Shown one piece after another: positions 1 to 7,808 of a stretch of 64,000 nucleotides of DNA. The stretch's first letter is position 1, and every line of letters begins with the position of its first letter. The stretch is from Pseudomonas viridiflava (GTDB taxonomy: Bacteria > Pseudomonadota > Gammaproteobacteria > Pseudomonadales > Pseudomonadaceae), in NCBI RefSeq assembly GCF_001642795.1, contig NZ_LKEH01000031.1:1-64000 (forward strand). Direction: 5' to 3'. Made by a program: the position numbers and the translations under genes. Below the pieces are notes generated by a model that was given only the letters and a program-made list of their open reading frames with translations, was not told the origin of the DNA and did no database searches.

Positions 1-26
1 CATGTGAGAGTAGGTCATCGTCAAGA
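1..26 (+). rRNA. rrf: 5S ribosomal RNA, 3' end only
   Basis: The first bases match the conserved 3' end of Pseudomonas 5S rRNA (gtgagagtaggtcatcgtc), followed at once by a strong terminator. The rest of the gene, and presumably the 16S-23S genes of the operon, lie before the window. The exact 3' end is uncertain by a few bases. Confidence 0.85.
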
Positions 27-37
27 TTCAATTCCAG

Positions 38-75
38 AACCCCTCATCGCTTACGCGGTGAGGGGTTTTGTTTTT
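38..75 (+). terminator. rRNA operon terminator
   Basis: An 11-bp stem (CCCCTCATCGC at 40-50 with GCGGTGAGGGG at 55-65, one G-T pair), a 4-base loop and a downstream T-rich run. It lies just after the 5S end, as expected for an rRNA operon. Confidence 0.9.
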
Positions 76-112
76 GGGCGCTGAAATATCTCTGACGCCT
101 CTATATTCAGGG

Positions 113-142
113 CAAAAAAAACCACCTGTTCAAGGTGGTTTT
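113..142 (-). terminator. queD terminator
   Basis: On the minus strand a stem ACCACCTT/AAGGTGGT is followed by eight T residues, directly after the queD stop codon. Confidence 0.85.
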
Positions 143-146
143 GATA

Positions 147-503
147 TCACTCTCCGCGGTACTCACACCCGCTCGTGCAGGTTTCGTGAATACGGACCGC
201 CGAGAGTTCAGGTAGAAGAGGCTTCAATTCATTCCAGATCCATTTCGCCAGATTCTCACTGGTCGGATTTTCAAGGCCCGGGATGTCATTGAGGTAGTTG
301 TGATCGAGGCGCTCGTACAAAGGCTTGAAGATCGCCTTGATTTCAGAGAAGTCCCGTATCCATCCCGTGTGCGGATCTACCTTGCCTGCCAGGTGAATGC
401 CCACGCGAAAGGAATGCCCATGCAAGCGTCCACACTTGTGGCCTTCCGGTACGTGTGGGAGGCGGTGGGCTGACTCAAATGTAAACTCTTTAAAGATTTC
501 CAA
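147..503 (-). CDS. queD: 6-carboxy-5,6,7,8-tetrahydropterin synthase QueD
   Basis: A 118-residue protein of the PTPS/QueD family. It converts 7,8-dihydroneopterin triphosphate to 6-carboxytetrahydropterin, the second step toward the 7-deazaguanine bases queuosine and archaeosine. The zinc-binding histidines are visible: one in FESAHRLP near residue 13 and the pair in the RLHGHSF motif near 28-30. The catalytic cysteine is in HKCGRLHGH near residue 24. The C-terminal motif VRIHETCTSGCEY has the conserved substrate-binding Glu. Length is normal. It is a single gene with its own terminator, transcribed away from the PepSY operon; no other queuosine genes are in the window. Confidence 0.95.
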   Translation of the reverse strand: MEIFKEFTFESAHRLPHVPEGHKCGRLHGHSFRVGIHLAGKVDPHTGWIRDFSEIKAIFKPLYERLDHNYLNDIPGLENPTSENLAKWIWNELKPLLPELSAVRIHETCTSGCEYRGE

Positions 504-719
504 AATGTATTAGCTCTAGGAAAATGGCGATCGCTGATGCGACAAATGCAGTACGCGAGTTTAACAGCAATGGTTTGAAACTCCATGATCGCGGAGAGGG
601 AAGGGCGGTTTGAACGCCTTAAGGTGATGGCTCCTAGCCATAAGTGTTCAGTTTGAATTAAGTTCCCGGCGTTATGATGGTTGCCATAAAAGCATCGGCC
701 GCCATGGAGCCTTCCAATA

Positions 720-1028
720 ATGAAAATGCCGATCACATTCTTGACTGCCTTAGCGCTTTCAATGACTGCCTGTATGATCCACGCACGCAATATTGATCCC
801 GACGAGGTCTTGCGACTGAGCAGTGCGGGGACGCTTCAGCGTTACGAACACCTTGATGCCCAGGCACTGTCCACGCATCCAGGCGCCAGGATCATCGACA
901 CAGAGCTGAAGAACCAGTACGGCAGGTATGTTTACAAAGTCGAGCTGCTGGACGCTAAAAACGTTGAGTGGGACGTCGAAATAGATGCCGTCACAGGTCA
1001 CGTCTTCCGGAATCATCAGGATAATTAA
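720..1028 (+). CDS. PepSY domain protein, secreted, first of two
   Basis: A 102-residue protein with an N-terminal signal peptide (hydrophobic core at residues 4-18, probable cleavage after the HA near 21-22) and a single PepSY domain ending in the typical DAVTGHV motif. PepSY domains are small periplasmic or lipid-anchored modules, often encoded beside two-component systems. Its stop overlaps the start of the next PepSY gene (ATGA-type junction at 1025-1030), so the two are translationally coupled. Together with the following regulator and kinase it forms a four-gene operon. The upstream 216 bases shared with divergent queD must hold the promoter. The most likely role is sensing or modulating the neighbouring kinase, which is inference. 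Confidence 0.85.
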   Translation: MKMPITFLTALALSMTACMIHARNIDPDEVLRLSSAGTLQRYEHLDAQALSTHPGARIIDTELKNQYGRYVYKVELLDAKNVEWDVEIDAVTGHVFRNHQDN

Positions 1029-1333
1029 TGAATGTTGACAAGCCTCTCTGCGCAATCCTTGGTCTGAGCCTGGTTTGTTCCTTTGCGTATGCCAGAGACC
1101 TGAATCAGGATGAAGCCCTCAGGCTGAGACAGCAGGGCGTCATCTTGCCCCTTGAGCAGTTCATCGAGCATGCGTTGGGCCTTCACCCGGGCTCCAAGCT
1201 GCTTGAGGCTGAGCTTGAAGAGAAACACGATGTCTACGTGTACGAATTTGAATTGCTGACCCCGCAGGGCGTTGTTCGTGAGCTGAAGTTTGACGCTCGC
1301 GATAGCCGACTGCTGAAAGACGAGGAAGATTGA
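1028..1333 (+). CDS. PepSY domain protein, secreted, second of two
   Basis: A 101-residue paralogue of the preceding gene. Both share the plan signal peptide, then a D(P/Q)DE-LRL-xxG helix, then a short beta-rich PepSY half, with a matching HPG(A/S)K/R...E(A/T)EL segment. The signal peptide ends near YARD at residue 23. The C terminus is strongly acidic. The stop TGA at 1331-1333 shares a base with the regulator's ATG, so expression is coupled to the two-component system. The tandem PepSY pair probably arose by duplication. No enzymatic motif is present. Confidence 0.85.
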   Translation: MNVDKPLCAILGLSLVCSFAYARDLNQDEALRLRQQGVILPLEQFIEHALGLHPGSKLLEAELEEKHDVYVYEFELLTPQGVVRELKFDARDSRLLKDEED

Positions 1334-2001
1334 TGCGGCTGTTACTGGTTGAAGACCACGTGCCCTTGGCGGATGAACTCATCGCTGCACTCGGGCGGCA
1401 AGGCTACGCGGTTGACTGGTTGGCCGATGGGCGTGATGCGGTTTATCAGGGTGCAAGCGAACCTTATGACCTCATCGTTCTGGACCTGGGTTTGCCCGGC
1501 ATGCCCGGTCTTGAAGTACTTGAGCAATGGCGAAGCGGTGGACTTGCCATTCCGGTGCTCATACTGACTGCTCGCGGCTCCTGGTCCGAGCGCATCGAAG
1601 GGCTTAAAGCCGGTGCAGATGACTACCTGACCAAGCCCTTCCATCCTGAAGAGCTTCAACTGCGCATTCAGGCATTGTTGCGCCGCTCCCACGGGCTGGC
1701 CAACCAGCCCACGCTGGAAGCAGCAGGCCTGAAACTGGACGAGGGGCGGCAATCCGTATCGCTAGATGGTGCCGATATTCAGCTCACGTCGGCCGAGTTT
1801 CGTTTGCTGCGTTACTTCATGCTGCATCCCGAGCAGATCCTCTCCAAAAGCCATCTTTCCGAGCATTTATACGATGGTGAAAACGAGCGTGATTCCAATG
1901 TGATCGAGGTGCACGTCAACCACCTGCGTCGCAAGCTTGGGAAAGGTGTGATCGAGACGCGCCGTGGTCAGGGCTATGTATATGGTGGAGCAGGCGGTTG
2001 A
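1333..2001 (+). CDS. OmpR-family response regulator (BqsR/CarR-like)
   Basis: A 222-residue response regulator. The receiver domain (1-115) has the acidic pair ED at 7-8, phospho-acceptor Asp51 in VLDLGLPG, the conserved Thr in LTARG and Lys in TKPF. A C-terminal winged-helix DNA-binding domain (about 125-220) ends in the usual RRGQGYVY motif. A TTG three bases upstream is also in frame, but the ATG at 1333 is the better start. The gene overlaps the kinase by 4 bases. In P. aeruginosa (from memory) the BqsRS/CarSR Fe(II)/calcium system occupies the equivalent position next to chemoreceptor and nuo genes, so orthology is likely but not proven. Confidence 0.92.
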   Translation: MRLLLVEDHVPLADELIAALGRQGYAVDWLADGRDAVYQGASEPYDLIVLDLGLPGMPGLEVLEQWRSGGLAIPVLILTARGSWSERIEGLKAGADDYLTKPFHPEELQLRIQALLRRSHGLANQPTLEAAGLKLDEGRQSVSLDGADIQLTSAEFRLLRYFMLHPEQILSKSHLSEHLYDGENERDSNVIEVHVNHLRRKLGKGVIETRRGQGYVYGGAGG

Positions 2002-3320
2002 AGTCCATACAGCGGCGGTTGAGCCTGGGCCTGATTGCCGTCATGGTCGTCGTGGGACTGGTCATGGCGCAGACCAGCCTCTGGCTCTTCGAACTGGGCC
2101 TGCAGCGCTATCTGGAATCGGGTCTGCGTAACGAAAGCGAGAACCTGCTCGTCGCGCTGGTTCGCGGACCGGCAGGTCTGCAACTGGATGATCATCGTCT
2201 TTCAGGTGCCTATCAGCGTCCACTGTCCGGACATTACTTCCGTATGGATCTGCCGCAAGGTCACTGGCGGTCTCGTTCGCTGTGGGATTTCGAATTGCCC
2301 GAGTCAGGCCCTGTCGGTTTGCATGCTAACTTTGAACTGGGCCAGACAGGTCAGTCGTTGCTGATGCTGACCGCGGAATACCGAAAGTTCGGTAAGAAGA
2401 TCACGATCACCGTGGCTCAGGATTACACGCCGGTCAAAGCCAGTTTCCGCCGGATGCAGCAGATCGGTCTGGGGCTGGGGCTTGCCGCATTGATACTGGT
2501 TCTGGTGCTGCAGCGTGTGACTGTCTTCAGAGCGTTAAGGCCGCTGGAAACCGTTCGTGAACAGATTTCGCAACTTCAGCAAGGTCAGCGCTCCCAACTG
2601 GACGAACATGTGCCGCTGGAGCTTGAACCGCTGGTTGCCCAGATCAACCATCTGCTCGCCCATACCGAAGACAGCCTCAAACGCTCGCGCAATGCGCTGG
2701 GTAATCTGGGGCATGCGCTCAAGACCCCTTTGGCGGTGCTGCTCAGTCTTGCGTTGAGTAATCAACTCGACCACAACCCGGCGCTGCGCAAAACCCTTCA
2801 GGAACAGCTTGAAAACATTCGACTGCGTCTGGAACGCGAGCTCAACCGCGCCCGGCTTTCCGGTGACGCGCTGCCTGGCGCGCGCTTTGATTGCGACGCC
2901 GAGTTGCCCGGACTTTTCTCCACGCTAGGCATGATTCACGGCGGTCATCTGGACCTGGTCAACAAGGTGCAAGGCGGCATGTATTTGCCCTGGGACCGGG
3001 AAGACATTCTCGAGTTGCTGGGTAACCTGTTGGATAACGCCTGCAAGTGGGCGGACAGCGAGGTGCAACTGGATATCCTGCGTCAGGATCAGGGCTTCCG
3101 TTTGCTGATTGACGATGATGGTCCCGGTATTCCGGAGTCTCGACGCGCAGAGGTGTTCAGCCGGGGCGCCCGTCTGGATGAGCAGATCACCGGGCACGGT
3201 CTCGGTCTGGGTATCGTTCGTGACATCGTGGAGGCCTGGGGTGGCCAGCTCCAGTTGCTCGACAGCCCGCTGCATGGACTGCGGGTACAGATCGATCTTC
3301 CCGAGCGAACCGCCCCTTGA
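1998..3320 (+). CDS. Sensor histidine kinase (BqsS/CarS-like)
   Basis: A 440-residue membrane sensor kinase. TM1 spans residues 9-29, a periplasmic sensor of about 120 residues follows, TM2 is near 155-173, then HAMP, a HisKA domain with phospho-acceptor His239 in GHALKTPL (PhoQ-like H-box), and an HATPase domain with the N-box NLLDNA, G1 DDDGPGIP and G2 GHGLGLGI. The start is TTG overlapping the regulator stop. The periplasmic domain lacks a clear RExxE iron motif; the nearest string is RNESE at 44-48. It should phosphorylate the adjacent regulator. The ligand cannot be read from sequence. Confidence 0.92.
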   Translation: MKSIQRRLSLGLIAVMVVVGLVMAQTSLWLFELGLQRYLESGLRNESENLLVALVRGPAGLQLDDHRLSGAYQRPLSGHYFRMDLPQGHWRSRSLWDFELPESGPVGLHANFELGQTGQSLLMLTAEYRKFGKKITITVAQDYTPVKASFRRMQQIGLGLGLAALILVLVLQRVTVFRALRPLETVREQISQLQQGQRSQLDEHVPLELEPLVAQINHLLAHTEDSLKRSRNALGNLGHALKTPLAVLLSLALSNQLDHNPALRKTLQEQLENIRLRLERELNRARLSGDALPGARFDCDAELPGLFSTLGMIHGGHLDLVNKVQGGMYLPWDREDILELLGNLLDNACKWADSEVQLDILRQDQGFRLLIDDDGPGIPESRRAEVFSRGARLDEQITGHGLGLGIVRDIVEAWGGQLQLLDSPLHGLRVQIDLPERTAP

Positions 3321-3434
3321 AGCGTCTTCAGCTCAACCTGACAGAAAATCAGGACAGGTCTTAATGTTCAGACACGGCCGCCGATAACAGAGAGGTATAC
3401 CTGACTTTATAAAAATAACCATAAGGCCAATCCT

Positions 3435-5114
3435 ATGCGTCTTAGTCTGAAAGCCAAGGTGCTGTCACTGGCGATACTGCCGGTTCTGATGTTCGGGCTG
3501 GTGATCAGTGCGACCACAGTGTTCATGTTGCACCAGCAGGCTGACCGAGAAGTCAGCGACACGCGAGAGCGCTTGCTCTCCGAGGCCAAGACCACTCTGC
3601 AAAACTACGTCGCCATTGCGATGACTGCCATCAAACCCCTTTACGAGGCGTCCGCTCCCGGTGACGAAACCGCGAGGGCCACGGCCATCAAGCTGCTCTC
3701 CGCAGTCTCCTACGGCAAGGATGGCTATCTCTTCGGTTACGATTCCCAGGTCATCCGTATTTTCAGAAGTACCAATCCCGACGGTCTGGGCAAGAGCTTC
3801 AATGACGTGCGCGATCCGAATGGGGTCTACCTCAATCGCGAACTGGTTGCCGTCGGCAAGGCGGGGACCCATTACGTGATGTATTCCTCGGCGCTGCCCG
3901 GCAAGACCGAACCAGTGCCCAAGATCGGTTACACCGAGTACCTGCCCAAATGGGACCTGGTGGTAGGCTCTGCGGTCAATCTGGACGGCATCGATGCTCA
4001 GGTTGCCGTCGTCAGGCAGAACGTTGAAGCACGCTTGCAGGAGATGCTCTACAGCATCCTCGGCATCACGTTGCTGGTCCTGGTGGTCATCAGCATCGCC
4101 GGCATGCTGCTGACCGGCACGTTGTTGCGCCCGCTACGCCTGATGAAAGACAACCTCGATGACATCGCTGCAGGCGAAGGCGATCTGACACGTCGTCTGG
4201 CGGTGACCAGTAACGATGAACTGGGTGAGCTTGCCACATCTTTCAACCGTTTCGTGGACAAGATCCATGGGATGGTTCGGCAGGTCACTGAAATGACCGG
4301 GCAGTTGAATGGGCTGGTGAGTGAAGTGTCGTCGCAGGCGCAACGTTCAGAAAGCGCAATGGAGCGTCAGCGCCACGAGACCGATCAAGTGGCCACCGCC
4401 ATCAACGAGATGTCAGCCGCCGCACAAGAGGTCGCCAAGAGCGCGCAGGCTGCTTCGGTGGCTGCTCAGCAGACCGATGAGCAGGGGCGCACCGCCAAGC
4501 GTGTCGTCGACGGCAGCATTCGGCAGATCCACGCACTGGTGGACGACATCCGCAAGAGCGGTACATCGCTGGACAGCCTGCAGCAGGACGTTTCCTCGAT
4601 TGTCAGCGTGCTCGGTGTGATTCGCTCCATTGCCGAGCAGACCAATCTGCTGGCCCTCAATGCCGCCATCGAGGCCGCAAGAGCAGGGGAAGCGGGTCGT
4701 GGCTTTGCCGTGGTGGCAGACGAGGTGCGAGCGCTTGCCAGCCGCACTCAGCAGAGCACGCAGGAAATTCAGGGGATGATCGACCGTCTGCAGCACGGTA
4801 CACAGGAAGCCGTCTCGGCCATGCGCCGTTCCAGTGAGGCCGGTGACGGGACGTCGACCCAGGCCAACGAGGCCGGGCTATCGCTGAGCACGATAGGCGA
4901 ACTGATTGCGACCATCAATTCGATGAACGCTCAAATCGCGAGTGCGGCTGAAGAGCAGACGGCCGTGGCGGAAGAAATCAATCGCAGTGTCCACCAGATC
5001 GCCGGAGCGGTCGAAAGCGTGGCAGACGAAACCCGGCAAAGTGCGCAGACGTCGCGCAGTCTTGCCGAACTGGGTTCACGTCTGGGTGGACTGGTGGGCC
5101 AATTTCGGGTTTGA
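3435..5114 (+). CDS. Methyl-accepting chemotaxis protein with sCache_2 sensor
   Basis: A 559-residue chemoreceptor. TM1 is at about 10-32, the periplasmic sCache_2 domain at 35-190 (YGKDGYLFGYD and the W-D-LVVGSAVNLD end are typical), TM2 at 200-222, then HAMP (223-277) and a long cytoplasmic coiled-coil signalling domain. The highly conserved hairpin tip EAARAGEAGRGFAVVADEVR, which binds CheA and CheW, is intact. Glutamine/glutamate-rich methylation helices flank it. No C-terminal CheR-docking pentapeptide is seen; the protein ends GQFRV. sCache_2 receptors often bind small carboxylates. By position it resembles the P. aeruginosa malate receptor region, but the ligand is unassigned. It is monocistronic, with its own hairpin downstream. 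Confidence 0.93.
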   Translation: MRLSLKAKVLSLAILPVLMFGLVISATTVFMLHQQADREVSDTRERLLSEAKTTLQNYVAIAMTAIKPLYEASAPGDETARATAIKLLSAVSYGKDGYLFGYDSQVIRIFRSTNPDGLGKSFNDVRDPNGVYLNRELVAVGKAGTHYVMYSSALPGKTEPVPKIGYTEYLPKWDLVVGSAVNLDGIDAQVAVVRQNVEARLQEMLYSILGITLLVLVVISIAGMLLTGTLLRPLRLMKDNLDDIAAGEGDLTRRLAVTSNDELGELATSFNRFVDKIHGMVRQVTEMTGQLNGLVSEVSSQAQRSESAMERQRHETDQVATAINEMSAAAQEVAKSAQAASVAAQQTDEQGRTAKRVVDGSIRQIHALVDDIRKSGTSLDSLQQDVSSIVSVLGVIRSIAEQTNLLALNAAIEAARAGEAGRGFAVVADEVRALASRTQQSTQEIQGMIDRLQHGTQEAVSAMRRSSEAGDGTSTQANEAGLSLSTIGELIATINSMNAQIASAAEEQTAVAEEINRSVHQIAGAVESVADETRQSAQTSRSLAELGSRLGGLVGQFRV

Positions 5115-5168
5115 CCCGGCTGTCATCGTTTCCCATGGCACTCGTACGTTTGTCCGCTGACTAACAGC

Positions 5169-5193
5169 TAGACCGCGCGCAATGCGCGGTCTA
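5169..5193 (+). terminator. Hairpin after the chemoreceptor gene
   Basis: A GC-rich stem AGACCGCGC/GCGCGGTCT with a short loop, about 55 bases after the stop codon. There is no T-run, so it may be a weak or Rho-assisted terminator, or a 3' stabilising hairpin. Confidence 0.5.
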
Positions 5194-5209
5194 ATGACAT
5201 GGACTGGAC

Positions 5210-6274
5210 ATGAACGAAACCGTACAGCAATACAAGACACTACTTCTGCTACTGGTGGGGGTGACCATCGCCTTCATCTGGATTCTGCTGCCGTTCTACG
5301 GCGCGGTATTCTGGGCCGTTATCCTCGGCATCATCTTTGCGCCGCTTCAGCGCAGGCTGTTGCTTCGATTTGGCTGGTCACGCAACCTGACATCCCTGTG
5401 CACGCTGATGATCTGTCTGGTCATCGCGATTCTGCCGGTGATCATCATCAGTGCGTTGCTGGTTCAGGAAGGCACCACGCTCTATAAAAATGTCGAGACC
5501 GGGCAACTGGATATCGCGGGCTATCTGGCTGAATTCAAGACCTTGCTGCCTCACTCGCTGCAGGCGTTGCTTGACCGGCTTGGCATGGGCGACCTTGAGG
5601 GACTGCGTGACAAGATTGCCAAGGGCGCGATGCAGGGCAGCCAGTATCTGGCGACTCAGGCCTTCAGTTTCGGGCAAGGGACCTTCGATTTTGTGGTGAG
5701 CTTTTTTATCATGCTGTACCTGCTCTATTTCTTCCTGCGAGACGGCCACGAGCTGGTCCGCAAGATGCGCAACGCGGTTCCGCTGGCCGAACAGCAGAAG
5801 CGTCGTCTGCAGCTCAAATTCACCCGTGTCGTGCGTGCCACAGTCAAAGGCAACGTGGTCGTAGCGGTGACGCAGGGCGCGCTGGGCGGGTTCATTTTCT
5901 GGGCGCTGGATATCCCGAGCGCGTTGCTCTGGGCTGTCATCATGGCCTTTCTGTCCTTGCTGCCAGCGGTGGGGGCGGGGATCGTCTGGGCGCCTGTTGC
6001 GTTGTACTTCCTGCTCAGTGGCATGATCTGGCAGGGCGTTGTACTGGGTCTTTTCGGCGTGTTTGTCATTGGCCTGGTAGACAACGTGCTGCGTCCGATT
6101 CTGGTCGGCAAGGACACCAAGATGCCGGACTACCTGATTCTGATCTCTACGCTGGGCGGGATGTCGGTATTCGGTCTGAATGGCTTTGTGATCGGTCCAT
6201 TGATTGCAGCGCTGTTCATCTCCACCTGGGGCTTGTTCAGCGGTGCGAAGAAACCGGTTCGATTGCCGGGCTAG
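5210..6274 (+). CDS. AI-2E family transporter (PerM-like)
   Basis: A 354-residue integral membrane protein of the AI-2E_transport/PerM family. About eight hydrophobic segments are visible: two near 15-45, one near 65-85, then a soluble-looking stretch at 90-150, and the rest from about 155 onward. The conserved Pro-Ala-Val-Gly (LLPAVGAG) and the DNVLRPILVG motif near residue 295 are family hallmarks. Members include exporters of autoinducer-2 and Na+/H+ antiporters, so the substrate is open. The gene stands alone between the chemoreceptor and the convergent nuo operon and shares a bidirectional terminator with nuoN. Confidence 0.9.
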   Translation: MNETVQQYKTLLLLLVGVTIAFIWILLPFYGAVFWAVILGIIFAPLQRRLLLRFGWSRNLTSLCTLMICLVIAILPVIIISALLVQEGTTLYKNVETGQLDIAGYLAEFKTLLPHSLQALLDRLGMGDLEGLRDKIAKGAMQGSQYLATQAFSFGQGTFDFVVSFFIMLYLLYFFLRDGHELVRKMRNAVPLAEQQKRRLQLKFTRVVRATVKGNVVVAVTQGALGGFIFWALDIPSALLWAVIMAFLSLLPAVGAGIVWAPVALYFLLSGMIWQGVVLGLFGVFVIGLVDNVLRPILVGKDTKMPDYLILISTLGGMSVFGLNGFVIGPLIAALFISTWGLFSGAKKPVRLPG

Positions 6275-6285
6275 GTTTATTGAAG

Positions 6286-6320
6286 GCAAAAAAAACCCTG
6301 CTCGATAGCAGGGTTTTTTA
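6286..6320. terminator. Bidirectional terminator between permease and nuoN
   Basis: An AAAAACCCTGC/GCAGGGTTTTT stem with A-run and T-run on both sides, so it can end transcription from the permease on the plus strand and from the nuo operon on the minus strand. Confidence 0.9.
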
Positions 6321-6331
6321 TGTTCAGGTAA

Positions 6332-7801
6332 TCAGCCCGGCATGTGAATGCCCGCGTTGACCACCAGATCCAGCAACGGTTGCGGGTAAACACCCAGCAC
6401 GAAGGTCAGGATCGCCACCGCCAGCAGCATCACGCCACCGGTGCGCTGCGCCCAGTTGAAGGCTGCGTCGTGACGCGGCAGCTTGGCATCGACCAGGTAC
6501 ATCGTGACCATGACGCGCAGGTAGTAGAACAGGCCGATGGCGCTGCCCAGTACCAATGCACCGACCAGCCACCACAGCTGGGACTCGACGCCCGTCGCGA
6601 TCATGTAGAACTTGCCGATGAAGCCAGCCGTCAGCGGAATACCCGCCAGCGACAACAGCATCAGGGTCATGACAGCGGTCAGGTACGGGCGACGCCAGAA
6701 CAGACCACGGTACTCAAACATCGCATCGGCATCGCGACCGCTGTAAGGCGACGACATCATGGTGATCACACCGAAGCTGCCCAGGGAGGTCAGCACGTAA
6801 GTCGCCAGATAAACGCCGATGGCTTCGACCGCCATGCCTTTGCTTGCGACCAAGGCGATCATCAGGTAACCGAAGTGCGCGATAGAGGAGTAGCCCAGCA
6901 GACGCTTGAGGTTGGTCTGAGTCAGTGCCAGCAGGTTACCGACCAGAATCGAAGCCACCGCGATGACTGCCAGCACGTCCTGCAGCACGCCACTGCTCGC
7001 GGCCGGCGAGATCTGGAACAGACGCACCAGTACGGCGAACACCGCGACCTTGCTGGCGGTGGCCAGGAACGCAGCAACCGGAGCCGGAGCACCTTCGTAG
7101 ACGTCTGGCGTCCAGAGGTGGAAGGGCACGAGCGACAGCTTGAATGCCAGGCCGACCAGCATCATCGCCAGGCCCAGGCTGGCAATCGGGCTCGGCATGC
7201 CGGTCGCAGCGATGGCCTTGCCGATACCTTCGAAGCTCAGCGAGCCTGCTTCTGCGTACAGCAACGCCATACCGAACAGCAGGAAAGCCGAACCCGCAGC
7301 CGACAGCACCATGTACTTGATGCCGCCTTCCAGCGAACGCTTGTTGAAGAAGGCATAGGCCACCAGACCGTAGACCGGCACCGACAACAGCTCCAGACCG
7401 ATGAACAGGCCAGCCAGATGCTGAGCGCTCACCAGAACCAGACCGCCAGCGGCTGCCAGCAGGATCAGCAGGTAGAGTTCTTCGCGGTTGCCCGGATACC
7501 CGACCTTGGCGTCGCCCAGATAGGCGTGTGCCATGGTGACGCAGGCCAGGGTAGAAGCGAGGATGATCGCCATGTACAGGCAGGCGAAGTTGTCGATCTG
7601 CAGCAGCGGTGTAACCGCCAGCGGGGCGACTTTCAAGGCCGGGTAAATGGAAAGCAGGGCCAGGTTCAGACCCGCTACCGAAAGCAGAAAGGTTTGCGAG
7701 TGATTGCGGCGCCACGCGATTGCCAGCATCACCACAACGATGGTGAGGCTGGTAATCAGCAGCGGCGCAAGCGCAATAAAGTGTTGAATCGTCAGGTCCA
7801 T
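6332..7801 (-). CDS. nuoN: NADH-quinone oxidoreductase subunit N
   Basis: A 489-residue membrane subunit of complex I and the last gene of the nuo operon. It is one of three Mrp-antiporter-like subunits (L, M, N) that move protons. About 14 transmembrane helices are seen, with the family stretch LLGYSSIAHFGYLMIAL and the proton-channel helix motif FKLSLVPFHLWTPDVYEG containing the conserved Lys. Length matches the family. Transcription ends at the bidirectional terminator just downstream. It is separated by 7 bases from nuoM. Confidence 0.97.
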   Translation of the reverse strand: MDLTIQHFIALAPLLITSLTIVVVMLAIAWRRNHSQTFLLSVAGLNLALLSIYPALKVAPLAVTPLLQIDNFACLYMAIILASTLACVTMAHAYLGDAKVGYPGNREELYLLILLAAAGGLVLVSAQHLAGLFIGLELLSVPVYGLVAYAFFNKRSLEGGIKYMVLSAAGSAFLLFGMALLYAEAGSLSFEGIGKAIAATGMPSPIASLGLAMMLVGLAFKLSLVPFHLWTPDVYEGAPAPVAAFLATASKVAVFAVLVRLFQISPAASSGVLQDVLAVIAVASILVGNLLALTQTNLKRLLGYSSIAHFGYLMIALVASKGMAVEAIGVYLATYVLTSLGSFGVITMMSSPYSGRDADAMFEYRGLFWRRPYLTAVMTLMLLSLAGIPLTAGFIGKFYMIATGVESQLWWLVGALVLGSAIGLFYYLRVMVTMYLVDAKLPRHDAAFNWAQRTGGVMLLAVAILTFVLGVYPQPLLDLVVNAGIHMPG

Positions 7802-7808
7802 AGCGCTC

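Noticed and set aside
2085..2460. RExxE iron-binding motif in the sensor kinase periplasmic domain
   Set aside because: Only RNESE is present, which does not have the RExxE spacing, so Fe(II) sensing is not claimed.
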